A DNA stretch of 64,000 bases, taken from the NCBI GenBank assembly GCA_030426085.1, contig JAUHYW010000004.1, positions 62,001-126,000 on the forward strand. The letters run 5' to 3'. This DNA comes from a bacterium. GTDB taxonomy: Bacteria > Myxococcota_A > Bradymonadia > UBA7976 > UBA1532. Under the pieces are notes generated by a model, which was not told the origin of the DNA, did not search any database, and saw only the letters and a list, made by a program, of their open reading frames with translations. A program made the translations under genes and the position numbers. Shown here one piece after another: positions 35,175 to 44,611 of this stretch. The stretch's first letter is position 1. Each line of letters opens with the position of its first letter.

Positions 35175-37166
35175 ATGCCCCGCCTCGCCGCCCTCGCCGC
35201 CCTCGCCCTGCTGATCGCGCCCGCCGTCGCCGCCGCCGGAGACGGCCCCGACGGCGTCTGCCGCACCGACCGCTACTTCGTGCACGTGCCCACCTTCGCC
35301 GACCCCTCGATGGTGCCGGCCGGCTTCGGCCGCCAGCTCCGCCAGACGCTGGCGTCGGTCATCCCCGTCGACCGCGACGGCCCGCGCTTCACCGTCACCG
35401 ACGTGCGCCCGGTCCTGCCCGGCCGGCGGGTCGACCAGCGGGTCGACGGCCGGCGCCGCTTCTGGCAGGTGCGCCTCGACCGCCCCCTGGACCCGGCCGA
35501 GGCCTGCCGCTTCGTGGGCGTGCTGCGCAGCGTGGCCTACGCCCAGTCCCCCGACACCACGTTCTACGTCGGCCGGGAGTGCGGCGCGGTGGGCCACGGC
35601 GCGCCGGCCGACCCGCTCTCGCCCGACTGGCACCACGGGGTCATGGGCCGCCCGGCGCCGCTGGCCGACGACCAGATCCCGGCCGAGGTGGCGATCGTCG
35701 ACACCGGCGTCTTCGCCCCGTCGGACTTCGAGGCCGACCCCGACTTCGACCTCGACCGCCACCGGCACGGGGCGGCGATGGCCGATCTGGTCAGCCAGAT
35801 CGACCCCGAGATCCCGCTGCGCGACTACCGGGCGCTCGACGCCGACGGGCACGGCGACCTGGCCGACGTGGCCCGGGCCATCGACGCGGCGGTCTTCCAG
35901 GCCGAGGGGCCTCGGGTCATCAACCTCAGCCTGGGCTGGCCCCCCGAGCTGGAGCGCACCCGCCAGCTCGACGGCGGCCAGTGCTCGACCACCGAGGATC
36001 CGGCCGGCGAGGCGGTGCGCTACGCCCTGGCGATGGCCCGGCTGCGCGACGGCGGCCTGCTGACGGTGGGCGGCCAGCCCCGGCCGCACAACGGCCCCAC
36101 CGCGGTGGTCGCCGCGGCCGGCAACCGCATCAGCCCGTTCATGATCGACCCGTCGTTCTTCTTCGAGAAGCTTCTCGGCGCGGTCGACGAGGCCCCCAAC
36201 CCCGACCCCTGCTCGGCCCCCGGCGACGACGACCTCTTCTACCCCGCGCAGTGGAGCCGCCGGGTCACCTGCATGCAGCTCGCCGGCACCGAGTACACCT
36301 TCGACGACATGGTGATCGCCGCCGGGGCCAGCGACCACCGCGACCGGGCGGGCAACCTCAGCCTGCCGGTGCCGACCCCGCCGCTCGTCGCCCCCGGGGC
36401 CCACGTCCTCGCCGCCGGCGAGCGGTGGACCGGCAGCTCGGTCTCGGCGGCCCTCGTCAGCGGCGCGCTGTCGCTGGCCTTCGCCCGGGGCGCGGCCGAC
36501 GCCGACGCCGCCTTCGCCGCGGTGCACGCCGCCGGGGCCGACCTCTCCGCGCTGGGCACCGGCGTGCGCCGGCTGGCCTTCGAGGTGCCCTACGCCCCGA
36601 CCCCCGCCGCGCCGGCCGGCGACTTCCCCACGCTGGTCGACGGCGCCGGGGCGACGACGTGGACCGACTTCGAGATGGCCGTCTGCCTCATCGTGCTCTT
36701 GCAGTGGGCCGACGACGACAGCGACTTCGCCACCGTGAAGAGCGTCTGCCCGCCGTTCCTGCACACGCTCGACCAGTACACCGCCGGCCGGGCCGGCCCC
36801 CAGCCGCCCGACGTGGGCTGCCCCGACTGCCCGGCCCACCTCTTCGTGCAGCAGGGGGACCTCGTCGACGTGCAGGTCGCGCTCAACCACACCTGGGATC
36901 CGGCCACCGACATCGCCAAGCCCTACCTCTACGCCGAGTGGGCCGACGGCGCCTTCACCTGGATCGCGCTGCCCGGCAACGCCCAGCTCTGGCAGCCGGG
37001 GTCGCAGTTCACCATCAAGGGCTTGACCGTCGCTCACCCGAACGGGACCCTGTCGCTGGCCGACCTGGAGGCGAAGGGCAAGATGCAGCTCCACCTCCAG
37101 GTGCAGACGCCGAAGCAGGCTCAGCCGACCAACGACGTGTCGGACCTGGTGATGACCCCCCTCTGA
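35175..37166 (+). CDS. Secreted subtilisin-family protease, S8, with extended N- and C-terminal domains
   Basis: The 663-residue protein has a signal peptide, an N-terminal domain of about 150 residues, then an S8 catalytic domain with D176 (AIVDTGV), H198 (HRHGAAMADL), oxyanion Asn (AAAGNRI) and S422 (GSSVSAALVSG). The His motif lacks the usual Gly before HG, a departure seen in some S8 relatives. A Cys-rich beta domain of about 190 residues follows. AGGAG is five bases before the ATG. It lies between the anti-sigma-like protein and the ECF sigma gene, so regulated proteolysis of the membrane protein is a testable idea. Confidence 0.85.
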   Translation: MPRLAALAALALLIAPAVAAAGDGPDGVCRTDRYFVHVPTFADPSMVPAGFGRQLRQTLASVIPVDRDGPRFTVTDVRPVLPGRRVDQRVDGRRRFWQVRLDRPLDPAEACRFVGVLRSVAYAQSPDTTFYVGRECGAVGHGAPADPLSPDWHHGVMGRPAPLADDQIPAEVAIVDTGVFAPSDFEADPDFDLDRHRHGAAMADLVSQIDPEIPLRDYRALDADGHGDLADVARAIDAAVFQAEGPRVINLSLGWPPELERTRQLDGGQCSTTEDPAGEAVRYALAMARLRDGGLLTVGGQPRPHNGPTAVVAAAGNRISPFMIDPSFFFEKLLGAVDEAPNPDPCSAPGDDDLFYPAQWSRRVTCMQLAGTEYTFDDMVIAAGASDHRDRAGNLSLPVPTPPLVAPGAHVLAAGERWTGSSVSAALVSGALSLAFARGAADADAAFAAVHAAGADLSALGTGVRRLAFEVPYAPTPAAPAGDFPTLVDGAGATTWTDFEMAVCLIVLLQWADDDSDFATVKSVCPPFLHTLDQYTAGRAGPQPPDVGCPDCPAHLFVQQGDLVDVQVALNHTWDPATDIAKPYLYAEWADGAFTWIALPGNAQLWQPGSQFTIKGLTVAHPNGTLSLADLEAKGKMQLHLQVQTPKQAQPTNDVSDLVMTPL

Positions 37167-37179
37167 CGGTGACCTCCGC

Positions 37180-37815
37180 TTGACCGCTCTCCTCTGCCTC
37201 GCCCTGCTCGCCGCCGCGCTGTCCGGGGCCGCCGCCGACGCGGCCTTCGTCGCCGACGCCCTCGACCGCGGGGGCCGGGCCCTGCGCCGGCTCGTCGAGC
37301 GCCTCATGCCGGTGGTCCGGGCCCGGGTCCGGCGCCGGCTCGGCGGCTGGCGGCCCTCGGCCCGGGAGGACGCGGCGCAGGAGGTCTGGGTGGCCCTGCT
37401 CGCCGACGGGGGCAAGGCCCTGCGCGGCTTCGACCCGGTGCACGGGCGCACCCTCGAGGGCTTCGTGGGCATGATCGCCGAGCGCCACGTCATCGACTGG
37501 ATCCGACGGCAGCAGGCCGCCAAGCGGGGGGGCGACGCCCACATCGTCGACGACCGGGCCCTCGAGCGCCGCGCCGCCGCCGCCGACCCCGAGGCCGACG
37601 TGGTCGCCGCCGACCTCGCCGCCGCGCTGGGGCGCCACCTCGAGGCGGCGCTGCCCGAGATCGGGATGCTCGTCTTCCGGCTGGTCTACACCGACCGCCT
37701 CGCCCCGGCCGCCGCCGCCGAGACCCTGGGGGTCAACCGGCAGGTGGTCTACAACTGGCAACACCGCATCCGGGGCGAGGTCCGGGGCTTCATGGCCGCC
37801 CAGCAGGCGTCGTGA
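37180..37815 (+). CDS. ECF-type RNA polymerase sigma factor with hydrophobic N-terminus
   Basis: The 211-residue protein contains sigma region 2 (LRRLVERLMPVVRARVRRRL, EDAAQEVWVALL, FVGMIAERHVIDWIRRQQ) and region 4 (AAAAETLGVNRQVVYNWQHRIRGEV). The only usable start after the previous stop is TTG 37180, which adds a hydrophobic N-terminal stretch of about 22 residues (LLCLALLAAALSG) that ECF factors normally lack. It could be a membrane tether or a non-translated artefact. Its last bases overlap the transglutaminase start (GTGA). Confidence 0.85.
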   Translation: MTALLCLALLAAALSGAAADAAFVADALDRGGRALRRLVERLMPVVRARVRRRLGGWRPSAREDAAQEVWVALLADGGKALRGFDPVHGRTLEGFVGMIAERHVIDWIRRQQAAKRGGDAHIVDDRALERRAAAADPEADVVAADLAAALGRHLEAALPEIGMLVFRLVYTDRLAPAAAAETLGVNRQVVYNWQHRIRGEVRGFMAAQQAS

Positions 37816-39287
37816 AGCGGCGGTGGGACGCGCTGGGCCTGCTGGCCGTGCTCGGCTTCGGCGCGGCGTACGCCGGGCTGCTCTTCGAACGCCGCGACCC
37901 GGGCCCGGTCGCCGCCGAGCAGGTGGCCGACCCCTCGGCCGACATCCAGCTCGGCGAGGAGTGGATGGGGCTCTACTTCAAAGGCGACCGGGTGGGGCTG
38001 CTGCACGTCGAGAAGAGCGCCCGGGACGGCGGCGGCTACCGCTACGCGATGCGGACCCGGCTGCGGCTGAAGGCGCTGGGCAGCGAGGCCCCGCTCGACC
38101 TGACCGTCGGCGCCGACCTCGACCCGGCGCTGGCCCTCGAGCGCTTCGACTTCACCGTCGACGCCGGCCCGGCCGCGCTCGCCGGGCGGGGCGCGGTCGA
38201 CGGCACGACCATCCGCATGCAGCTCGACACCGGCGGCGAGACCATCGAGCGCACCATCGAGCTCGACGCCCCGCCCGCGCTGCGGGCCAACCTGGGGCCG
38301 CTCTTGAGCCGGGGCGGCCTCGAGCCGGGGCGCACCGCGCAGTTCCACACCTTCGACCCGCTGACCCAGCGCCACCAGCCGGTGCAGGTCGAGGTCATCG
38401 GGCCCGAGCGGATATTGATCCTGGACCGCGAGGTGGAGGCGGTTCACATCCGCACCACCGCCTCGGGCATGACCCTCGACGGCTGGATCAACCGCCGGGG
38501 CGAGATGCTGCGCCAGCAGCTCGGGCTGGGCCTCGTCGCGGTGCGCGAGACCCGGGCCCAGGCCCGCTTCGGGCTGATGCCCGGCGCCCGGGGCGGGGCC
38601 GATCTGATCGTGGCCACCCGCGTCGCCGCCCCGGGGCTGCCCCCCCGGCTCGATCGCCGGGAGACCCTCGCGCTGACCCTGAGCGGGGCCGACCTGAGCG
38701 GCTTCGACCTCGCCGACCACCGCCAGACCTTCGACGCGGCCACCGGCGCCCTGCGCATCCGCCGGGAGCCGGTGGGCGAGGGCCTGCCGCTGCCGGTCCC
38801 GGCCGACGCGGGCCACGCCCCGGCCGATCTGGCGGCCGACGGCCTCATCCAGAGCGACCACCCCCGCATTCAGCGCAAGGCCCGCTCGATCGTCGGCCGC
38901 AGCGGCGACACCGTCTCGGCCGCCCGGCGGCTGCTGCGCTGGGTGCACGGCAACCTCGAGCAGCAGGCGGTGGCCGGGGTGCCCAGCGCGCTGGACGTGC
39001 TCGACAGCCGCACCGGCGACTGCAACGAGCACAGCACGCTCTTCGCCGCGCTCGCCCGGGGGGTCGGCATCCCCACCCGGGTCGCGGTGGGGCTGGTCTA
39101 CGTCGACGGGCACTTCGGCTATCACGCGTGGAACGAGGTGCTGGGCGCCGACGGCTGGATCAGCGTCGACCCCACCTGGGATCAGATGCCGGTGGACGTG
39201 GGCCACATCGCCCTGCTGCGGGGCGGCCTCGGCGAGCACACCCGGCTGCTGCCGCTGATGGGCCGGCTCGAGATCGCCGCCGAGTAG
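37812..39287 (+). CDS. Membrane-anchored transglutaminase-like protein
   Basis: The 491-residue protein has one N-terminal membrane helix, then about 330 residues of beta-rich extracytoplasmic domain. The C-terminal transglutaminase-like domain has the complete triad: Cys in RTGDCNEHSTLFAALAR, His in FGYHAWNEV, Asp in WISVDPTWDQ. Such bacterial domains act as cysteine peptidases or amide-forming enzymes. The start overlaps the sigma-factor stop (GTGA), so it belongs to the CHAT/anti-sigma/subtilase/ECF unit. Confidence 0.87.
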   Translation: MKRRWDALGLLAVLGFGAAYAGLLFERRDPGPVAAEQVADPSADIQLGEEWMGLYFKGDRVGLLHVEKSARDGGGYRYAMRTRLRLKALGSEAPLDLTVGADLDPALALERFDFTVDAGPAALAGRGAVDGTTIRMQLDTGGETIERTIELDAPPALRANLGPLLSRGGLEPGRTAQFHTFDPLTQRHQPVQVEVIGPERILILDREVEAVHIRTTASGMTLDGWINRRGEMLRQQLGLGLVAVRETRAQARFGLMPGARGGADLIVATRVAAPGLPPRLDRRETLALTLSGADLSGFDLADHRQTFDAATGALRIRREPVGEGLPLPVPADAGHAPADLAADGLIQSDHPRIQRKARSIVGRSGDTVSAARRLLRWVHGNLEQQAVAGVPSALDVLDSRTGDCNEHSTLFAALARGVGIPTRVAVGLVYVDGHFGYHAWNEVLGADGWISVDPTWDQMPVDVGHIALLRGGLGEHTRLLPLMGRLEIAAE

Positions 39288-39289
39288 CC

Positions 39290-40768
39290 TCAGCCGGCCT
39301 CGCCCTCGTCCTCGTCCTCTTCGCCTTCGCCCGCGCCGTCCCCGTCCGACTCGGGCGGCGGCACCTTCGGCGAGTCGGCCAGCGCCGAGAAGCCGGCCCG
39401 GTTGAGCGCCTCGGTCGCCGCGGCCATCGCCCGGGCCACCCCGCCGGCCTCCTCGGCCCGGCTGCGGTCGAGGATCTCGGCCACCGTCACGCTCAGCAGC
39501 TCGCTGCGGGCCTTCTCGGCGGCGGCGAGCTGCCACTCGATCGCCGCGTCGGGCCCCCCGGGGAGCTGCCCCGGCTGGTAGCCCTCCGACTCGCTGATGC
39601 GGTACAGCTCGGCGAGGGTGATCACGTCCAGCGGCCGGGCCGGCACCAGCTCGGCGTTGCGCCCGCTGACGAGCAGCACCAGCCCCCCGTCGCGCAGCAC
39701 CCGCACCGCCGGGTTGACCTCGTTGGCCTCGATCTGGAGCATCTCGGCGACCTTCTCCGGGGCGGTGCCCCCGCCCTCGCGCCGGAAGTGGCGGGCGATG
39801 AGCAGGAACACCCGGGTCACCAGGTAGCCGTTGGGCGGCGCCGGCTGCCCGTGGCGCCGGCGGCGGCGCAGCACGGCCCGGGTCAGGGTCTCGCGGTGCT
39901 GCACCGTATAGGCCAGGATGTTGCCCCCCAGCACGATGATCCAGGTCAGGTAGACCCACAGGAAGAAGACCGGCACCAGCGAGAAGGCGCCGTAGATCTT
40001 GGACTGCACCGAGCCCCGGTAGATCGACTCGATGTAGTAGTTGAACCCGGCCCGGCTGAGCTGAAGCGCGATCGCCGCCCCCAGCGCGCCGGCCAGGGCC
40101 ACCCGCCAGCGCACCGAGGTGTGGGGCAGCAGCTTGTACATCAGCGTCAGCCCGAGCACGGTCATCAAAAACGACACCGCGCCGGCCCCGATGCTCAGCC
40201 CCAGCGAGTAGCCGTCGAGGGTCATCTGGGCCTTGGCCGCGAACCACGCCCCGACCCCGATGAGCGCCGGGGTGAGGGTGATGACCGCGTAGAACGTCGT
40301 CAGCCGCCGGTGCAGCGGCCGGCTGAGCGGCACCCGCCAGATGCTGTTGAACGACGACTCGATCGACAGGAAGAGCGACAGCGAGGTCACCAGCAGAAAG
40401 ACGGTGCCCACCGCGCCGAGCGCGCCGCCGTCGGCCCGGGCGAGCACGTCCATCAGCACCGAGGTGACCTCGGTGACGCTGTCGGCCAGCAGCGTCTCGA
40501 GCAGCCAGCTCTGGACCTTGAGCCCCAGCTCGTCGCTGGTCACGAACGCCCGCAGCACCGCGAACGAGACCGCCAGCAGCGGCACCACCGACAGGATGGT
40601 GGTGAACGACAGCGAGCCGGCGATCTGGAGCGCCTGCTGGCTCGAGAGCTGACGGATGGTCTCCACCGCCGCCTCGAGCATGCGCAGCAGCTCGACGAGC
40701 CCCTCCCGGCCCCGGGCCTCGGCCTGGGCGCTGAGGCGGTCGATCACGGTGCGCAGCCACTCGAACAT
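39290..40768 (-). CDS. YihY/virulence-factor BrkB-family membrane protein
   Basis: The 492-residue protein has a helical cytoplasmic N-terminus, six membrane helices with family phrases (ALQIAGSLSFTTILSVVPL, SIESSFNSIWRV, IYGAFSLVPVFFLWVYLTWIIVLGGN), then a winged-helix-like cytoplasmic segment (VAEMLQIEANEVNPAVRVLRDGGLVLL) and a highly acidic tail. The family was once mislabelled RNase BN. Its function is unsettled; transport has been proposed. ATG 40768 is used. It is convergent with the transglutaminase gene, two bases apart. Confidence 0.88.
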   Translation of the reverse strand: MFEWLRTVIDRLSAQAEARGREGLVELLRMLEAAVETIRQLSSQQALQIAGSLSFTTILSVVPLLAVSFAVLRAFVTSDELGLKVQSWLLETLLADSVTEVTSVLMDVLARADGGALGAVGTVFLLVTSLSLFLSIESSFNSIWRVPLSRPLHRRLTTFYAVITLTPALIGVGAWFAAKAQMTLDGYSLGLSIGAGAVSFLMTVLGLTLMYKLLPHTSVRWRVALAGALGAAIALQLSRAGFNYYIESIYRGSVQSKIYGAFSLVPVFFLWVYLTWIIVLGGNILAYTVQHRETLTRAVLRRRRRHGQPAPPNGYLVTRVFLLIARHFRREGGGTAPEKVAEMLQIEANEVNPAVRVLRDGGLVLLVSGRNAELVPARPLDVITLAELYRISESEGYQPGQLPGGPDAAIEWQLAAAEKARSELLSVTVAEILDRSRAEEAGGVARAMAAATEALNRAGFSALADSPKVPPPESDGDGAGEGEEDEDEGEAG

Positions 40769-40887
40769 GGCGGCCAGGATACCCCATGGGCGCCGCCCGT
40801 CCATTCGACGGCGCTGCCGGACACGGGCCTGCTCCGGCCTCGACTCTGCGGTAGGATTCGCCGCCACTCACGGCCCGTGGAGCCTTC

Positions 40888-43017
40888 ATGCCCGCCCATC
40901 GCCTGCCTCTCGCCCTCGCCGCCGCCCTCGGGTTGACGCTCGCCGCGTGCGACGACGGCGACGAGACGCCGCCCGACGCCGCCGCCGCCGACGCCACCGT
41001 CGACCTCGACCGCGCGCCCGACCCCGAGCCGGACGCCGCGCCCGACCCCGAGCCCGACGCCGCGGTCGACATGGCCGCGCCCGACGCCGCCCCCTGCCTC
41101 GAGCCGCCCGAGTGCGGCCCCCGGGAGCACCTCGTCGCCTGCGCCTGCCACCACGTCAACGACCGCCGGTGCGAGACCGCGGCCGACTGCCGCCCGGGCG
41201 AGACCTGCGAAGCGCACGAGGACGCGCCGATGAAGGTGTGCTTCTTCACCCCGCCTCCGCTGCGGGCCTGCCCCGGCGACGGCTGCCCGGCCGACGACGA
41301 CCCGGCGCTCTACGCCGCCGGCGCCAGCCGGGTGATCACCCCCGACGGCTTCGAGACCCCGACCCCCGAGGGCCTCGACGGCAGCCAGCTCGCGTTCAGC
41401 CCGCCGTTCGCCGAGGGCCAGTGGAACGACTGCGGTCTCGACGGCCTGTGCCCCGGCGACCCCGACTACCCCGGCCCCGACCCCGGCGAGGGCGACGGCG
41501 AGATGCAGGGCATGTGGCTGGCCGGCTTCTCCACCGGCCGCCCGGCGCAGTACTGCCCGCCGGAGCGCATCGGCTGCGACGCCCCCGAGTGCTGCGTCTC
41601 GAAGTTCGCCCACGACGACCTGAAGGTGCAGGTCGCGGTGATCCGCCAGCGGGGCATCACCGTGGCGTTCGGCGCGGTCGACACGGTGGGCTTCTTCCAC
41701 AGCGACATCGAGCGCATCCGGGCCCGGGTCGAGCCGCTCGGCGTCGATCTGCTGGTGATGGGCGCCTCCCACAACCACGAGGCGCCGGACACCGCCGGGC
41801 AGTGGGGCCCCGGCGCCGGCCTGCCCAGCCGCACCGGGCGCGAGGCGGCGTTCATGGCGAAGATCGAGGATCAGGCGGTCGACGGCATCCGCGAGGCGCT
41901 CGAGCGCCTCGCCCCGGCCGAGGCGCTGGCGGGGGTGGTCGACACCGGCACCCGGGGGCTGGCCATCAGCGACAGCCGCGCCCCGTATATTTTCAACGAC
42001 GATCTGCCGGTGGTGCACCTGCGGGCGGTCGACGACGGCCGGGCGCTGGCCACGCTGCTCAGCTTCGGCAACCACGCCGAGGTGCTGTGGTCGTCGAATC
42101 CGTACATCACCGCTGACTATTTCCACTACAGCCGCAAGTACATCCGCGAGGGGCTGGCCGCGGTGGACGACGTGAACGGCAACCCCAAGGCGGCTCTGCC
42201 CGGCACCGGCGGCCCGGTGGTCATGTTCGCCGGCAGCGTGGGTGGCCTGATCTATCCCGGCCGGGGCGGCGCCCGGGACTATCGGGGGGCCGAGCCGGCC
42301 GAGCAGCACTCGTTCGCGGCGGCCGACGCGGTGGGTCAGACGTTGGCCAGTCATGTGCTGGCCGGCTTGCAGGATGGGCGGGTGGCCCCGGTGGAGACCG
42401 ATGGCATCCGCTTCGCGACCCAGCAGTTCCTGGTGCCGGTGCAGAATGAGGTGTTCAAGCTCGCGGCGACGACGCTCGATCTCATCCAGCGGGATGTCTA
42501 CAACGTGGCGCTCATCTCCGGGCGCCCGGTGCCGGGTGATCCGTACATCCTGTCCCAGGTGGCGGTGGTGCGCATGGGTCCGGTGTCGTGGTTCACCGCG
42601 CCGGGTGAGGTCTTCCCCGAGACGCTCGTCGGGGGCTATCCGGGGCGTGATCGGGTGCGCACGCCGGTGGTCGGGGATGTGGCGCAGCACCGGGTGCCGT
42701 ATGTGTGCGGGTCGGATGGGCTGCCGGCCGAGGGCGGTGATCAGCCGTGCATCATCCGGCCGGATGCGGTCAACCCCCCCGATTGGGATGCGGCGCCGGC
42801 CGGGCCGTATGTGTATGAGCTGGTCCCGGGGGATGTGCCGTTCTTCATCGGGCTGGGCATGGACTTCATGGGGTACATGGTGCCGGAGTATGACTTCGAG
42901 GCGGTCCCATTCAGCGAGGCGGAAGGGGACCACTACGAGGAGTCGAACAGCATCGGGTTCGACATCAGCGGGCTGTGGCGGACGCACTTGGGGAACGTGC
43001 TCGAGGCGGTGGAGTAG
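40888..43017 (+). CDS. Neutral/alkaline ceramidase-like lipoprotein
   Basis: The 709-residue protein has a lipobox (LTLAAC), an Asp/Ala/Pro-rich linker, and a Cys-rich segment (CACHHVNDRRCETAADC). The remaining 540 residues resemble the neutral ceramidase N-terminal domain, including GASHNHEAPDT and LSFGNHAEVL as likely zinc-ligand regions. It could act on ceramide-like or other amide lipids; the catalytic serine is not assigned. From about 42300 on, codon choice changes to many GAT, TAT, GGT and CGG triplets, unlike the first two thirds. TAGGAT at 40852-40857 could be a -10 element. Confidence 0.75.
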   Translation: MPAHRLPLALAAALGLTLAACDDGDETPPDAAAADATVDLDRAPDPEPDAAPDPEPDAAVDMAAPDAAPCLEPPECGPREHLVACACHHVNDRRCETAADCRPGETCEAHEDAPMKVCFFTPPPLRACPGDGCPADDDPALYAAGASRVITPDGFETPTPEGLDGSQLAFSPPFAEGQWNDCGLDGLCPGDPDYPGPDPGEGDGEMQGMWLAGFSTGRPAQYCPPERIGCDAPECCVSKFAHDDLKVQVAVIRQRGITVAFGAVDTVGFFHSDIERIRARVEPLGVDLLVMGASHNHEAPDTAGQWGPGAGLPSRTGREAAFMAKIEDQAVDGIREALERLAPAEALAGVVDTGTRGLAISDSRAPYIFNDDLPVVHLRAVDDGRALATLLSFGNHAEVLWSSNPYITADYFHYSRKYIREGLAAVDDVNGNPKAALPGTGGPVVMFAGSVGGLIYPGRGGARDYRGAEPAEQHSFAAADAVGQTLASHVLAGLQDGRVAPVETDGIRFATQQFLVPVQNEVFKLAATTLDLIQRDVYNVALISGRPVPGDPYILSQVAVVRMGPVSWFTAPGEVFPETLVGGYPGRDRVRTPVVGDVAQHRVPYVCGSDGLPAEGGDQPCIIRPDAVNPPDWDAAPAGPYVYELVPGDVPFFIGLGMDFMGYMVPEYDFEAVPFSEAEGDHYEESNSIGFDISGLWRTHLGNVLEAVE

Positions 43018-43180
43018 GGGCGCGTGTGAGGCAGGGCGCGTGCGGGGGCGTGTGTGGGGCAGGGCGCGTGTGGGGGCGTGTGTGGGGCAGGGCGCGTTGG
43101 GGCAGGGCGTGTGCGGGGCGCGTGGGGGCAGGGCGCGTGCGGGGGCAGGGCGCGTGCGGGGGCAGGGGCTGACGAGGCCG
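43018..43180. repeat. G-rich degenerate tandem repeats
   Basis: Immediately after the ceramidase stop come about seven imperfect copies built on GGGGCAGGGCGCGTG, with variable G-runs and GTGTG stretches. One strand is nearly devoid of C-runs, so G-quadruplex formation is possible. No gene is visible. Confidence 0.7.
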
Positions 43181-43404
43181 TGGGTGAAGTGATGGCGGGG
43201 CGGGCTTCGGCGGCGGTGTCCGCCAGCCCTGCTTCGCGGGGTGGGCGGCGGGGGCACGGATCCCGTGGCTTCGGGGTGACATCGGGGACGACTTCGGTGG
43301 GGGCTCAGACGGGCTTGCGGACACCGCCGCCTCCGCCATGACGCCCCGCGCGCTCCGGTGACGGTCGGCATGCGGACCGGGGGAGGTCGGGCGCGAGGGG
43401 GACG

Positions 43405-43577
43405 TGGTCCCCGGGGGGAGGGGGACAGGATCGAGATGGACCTATGACACTGATTCGGAGCTCGGCGGCAGGTGCGGCGGATCGCATGGGTGGCCGGGCG
43501 ATGGGGCCGGGCGGCGGGGGGACGTGGCCCCTGGGGGGAGGGGGACAGGGTCGAGATGCTGATTCGGAGCTCGGCGG
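43405..43577. repeat. Direct repeat pair of about 60 bases
   Basis: A block beginning GGGGGACGTGG, continuing GGGGGGAGGGGGACAGG and ending CTGATTCGGAGCTCGGCGG occurs at about 43405-43469 and again at about 43516-43577. The first copy has a short insertion before CTGATTCGG. Confidence 0.65.
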
Positions 43578-43891
43578 ACGAGACGGGGCGGCGGTGATCG
43601 GGGCCCGGATCGTCGAGCGCGCGATCGGCGACCTCGGCCGAGCGGATTCGAACCGCGTCGCGCGCGGCGCGGCCCCGGGTGATCGAGGCCCCGAGCGCAC
43701 CCCGGACGATCCGCGCCCTCGGCCGAGCGGATCCGAACCGCGTCGCGCGCGGCGCGGCCTCGGGTGATCGAGGCCTCGAGCGCACTCCGGACGAGACGGG
43801 GCGGCGGTGATCGGGGCCCGGATCGTCGAGCGCGCGATCGGCGACCTCGGCCGAGCGGACTCGAACCGTGTCGCGCGCGGCGCGGCCTCGG
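43576..43891. repeat. 213-base spaced direct repeats of about 100 bases, with a third partial copy
   Basis: A unit starting GGACGAGACGGGGCGGCGG at 43576 recurs at 43789 with only a few changes over about 100 bases. The inner part (CTCGGCCGAGCGGA...CGAACCG) also occurs near 43719. The block sits in DNA without a convincing gene. Confidence 0.7.
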
Positions 43892-44611
43892 ATGAACGAC
43901 ACCCCGACCGTACCCTGGACGATCCGCGCCCTCGGCGCTCGAGGTCCTGATCGCGCCCGATCGGCCCGGCTGGCGTTCTTTGGGGACACCCGACCCCACG
44001 AGGGGGCCCGCCCGATCGGCGGCGACGGCCCGCGACGCCGTCGTGGGGGGCCGCCGAATCGCCGGACCCCGGTTGAGCGGGGCGCCGCGGGCCGGCGTTT
44101 GATCGCCGCGGCGACCGTGAGCGGGTGGATCGGGCTGGAGATCGGCCACGGGTCGGGCCGGGCGCGCCCGGTGAGGGCCTCGTTCGGACGCGGGGCCCCG
44201 CCGCGGGCGACGATCCGGGCGCCGTTCACCGGCCGCCGCGACCCGCGACGGGCGATCGGGACGCCGTTCGGGCGCGCGCGCGGTCGAGATCGGCCCGCGG
44301 GGCGCCGTTCGATCGCCACGATCCGGGATCGGAGACGGTTCGGGCGTCGATCGCCGGCCGCCGCGCCGCAGCGCGGTGGCCCGGGGCGCCGCTCGCGGTC
44401 GGGGTCGCCCGGCCGGGCGCGGTCCGGGTGGCGTTCGCCGAGCGCCCGATCGCGGCGGGTACGGTTCGGCCGCCGTTCGCCGAAGGATCGGGTCCCGGCG
44501 GCCGCGGGCCGGGCGCCGTTCGATCGCCGCCGGCCGGGGTCTGCGGACCCCATTGGTCCTCCAGGACGTCGGCCGGACGCCATTCCGAGCGTCCGCGCCG
44601 GCCTCGCGGCC
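43892..44611. other. Gene-free region with degenerate short repeats
   Basis: Several long frames are open here on both strands, but they translate to Arg/Pro/Gly-rich repetitive sequence without domain features and have no ribosome-binding sites. Short phrases related to GCGCCGTTCG recur every 30-50 bases (for example near 44219, 44260, 44302, 44463 and 44509), pointing to a decayed repeat array. Confidence 0.55.

Noticed and set aside
43405-43891. Possible CRISPR array
   Set aside because: Repeat lengths and spacings are irregular (60 and 100 bases, spacing over 100 and 213), there are no unique spacers, and no cas gene is in the window.
40744-44583. 1279-residue minus-strand open frame across the ceramidase gene and repeat block
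   Set aside because: It runs antisense to a well-supported lipoprotein gene and through repeats; it is Arg/Pro-rich with no recognisable fold.
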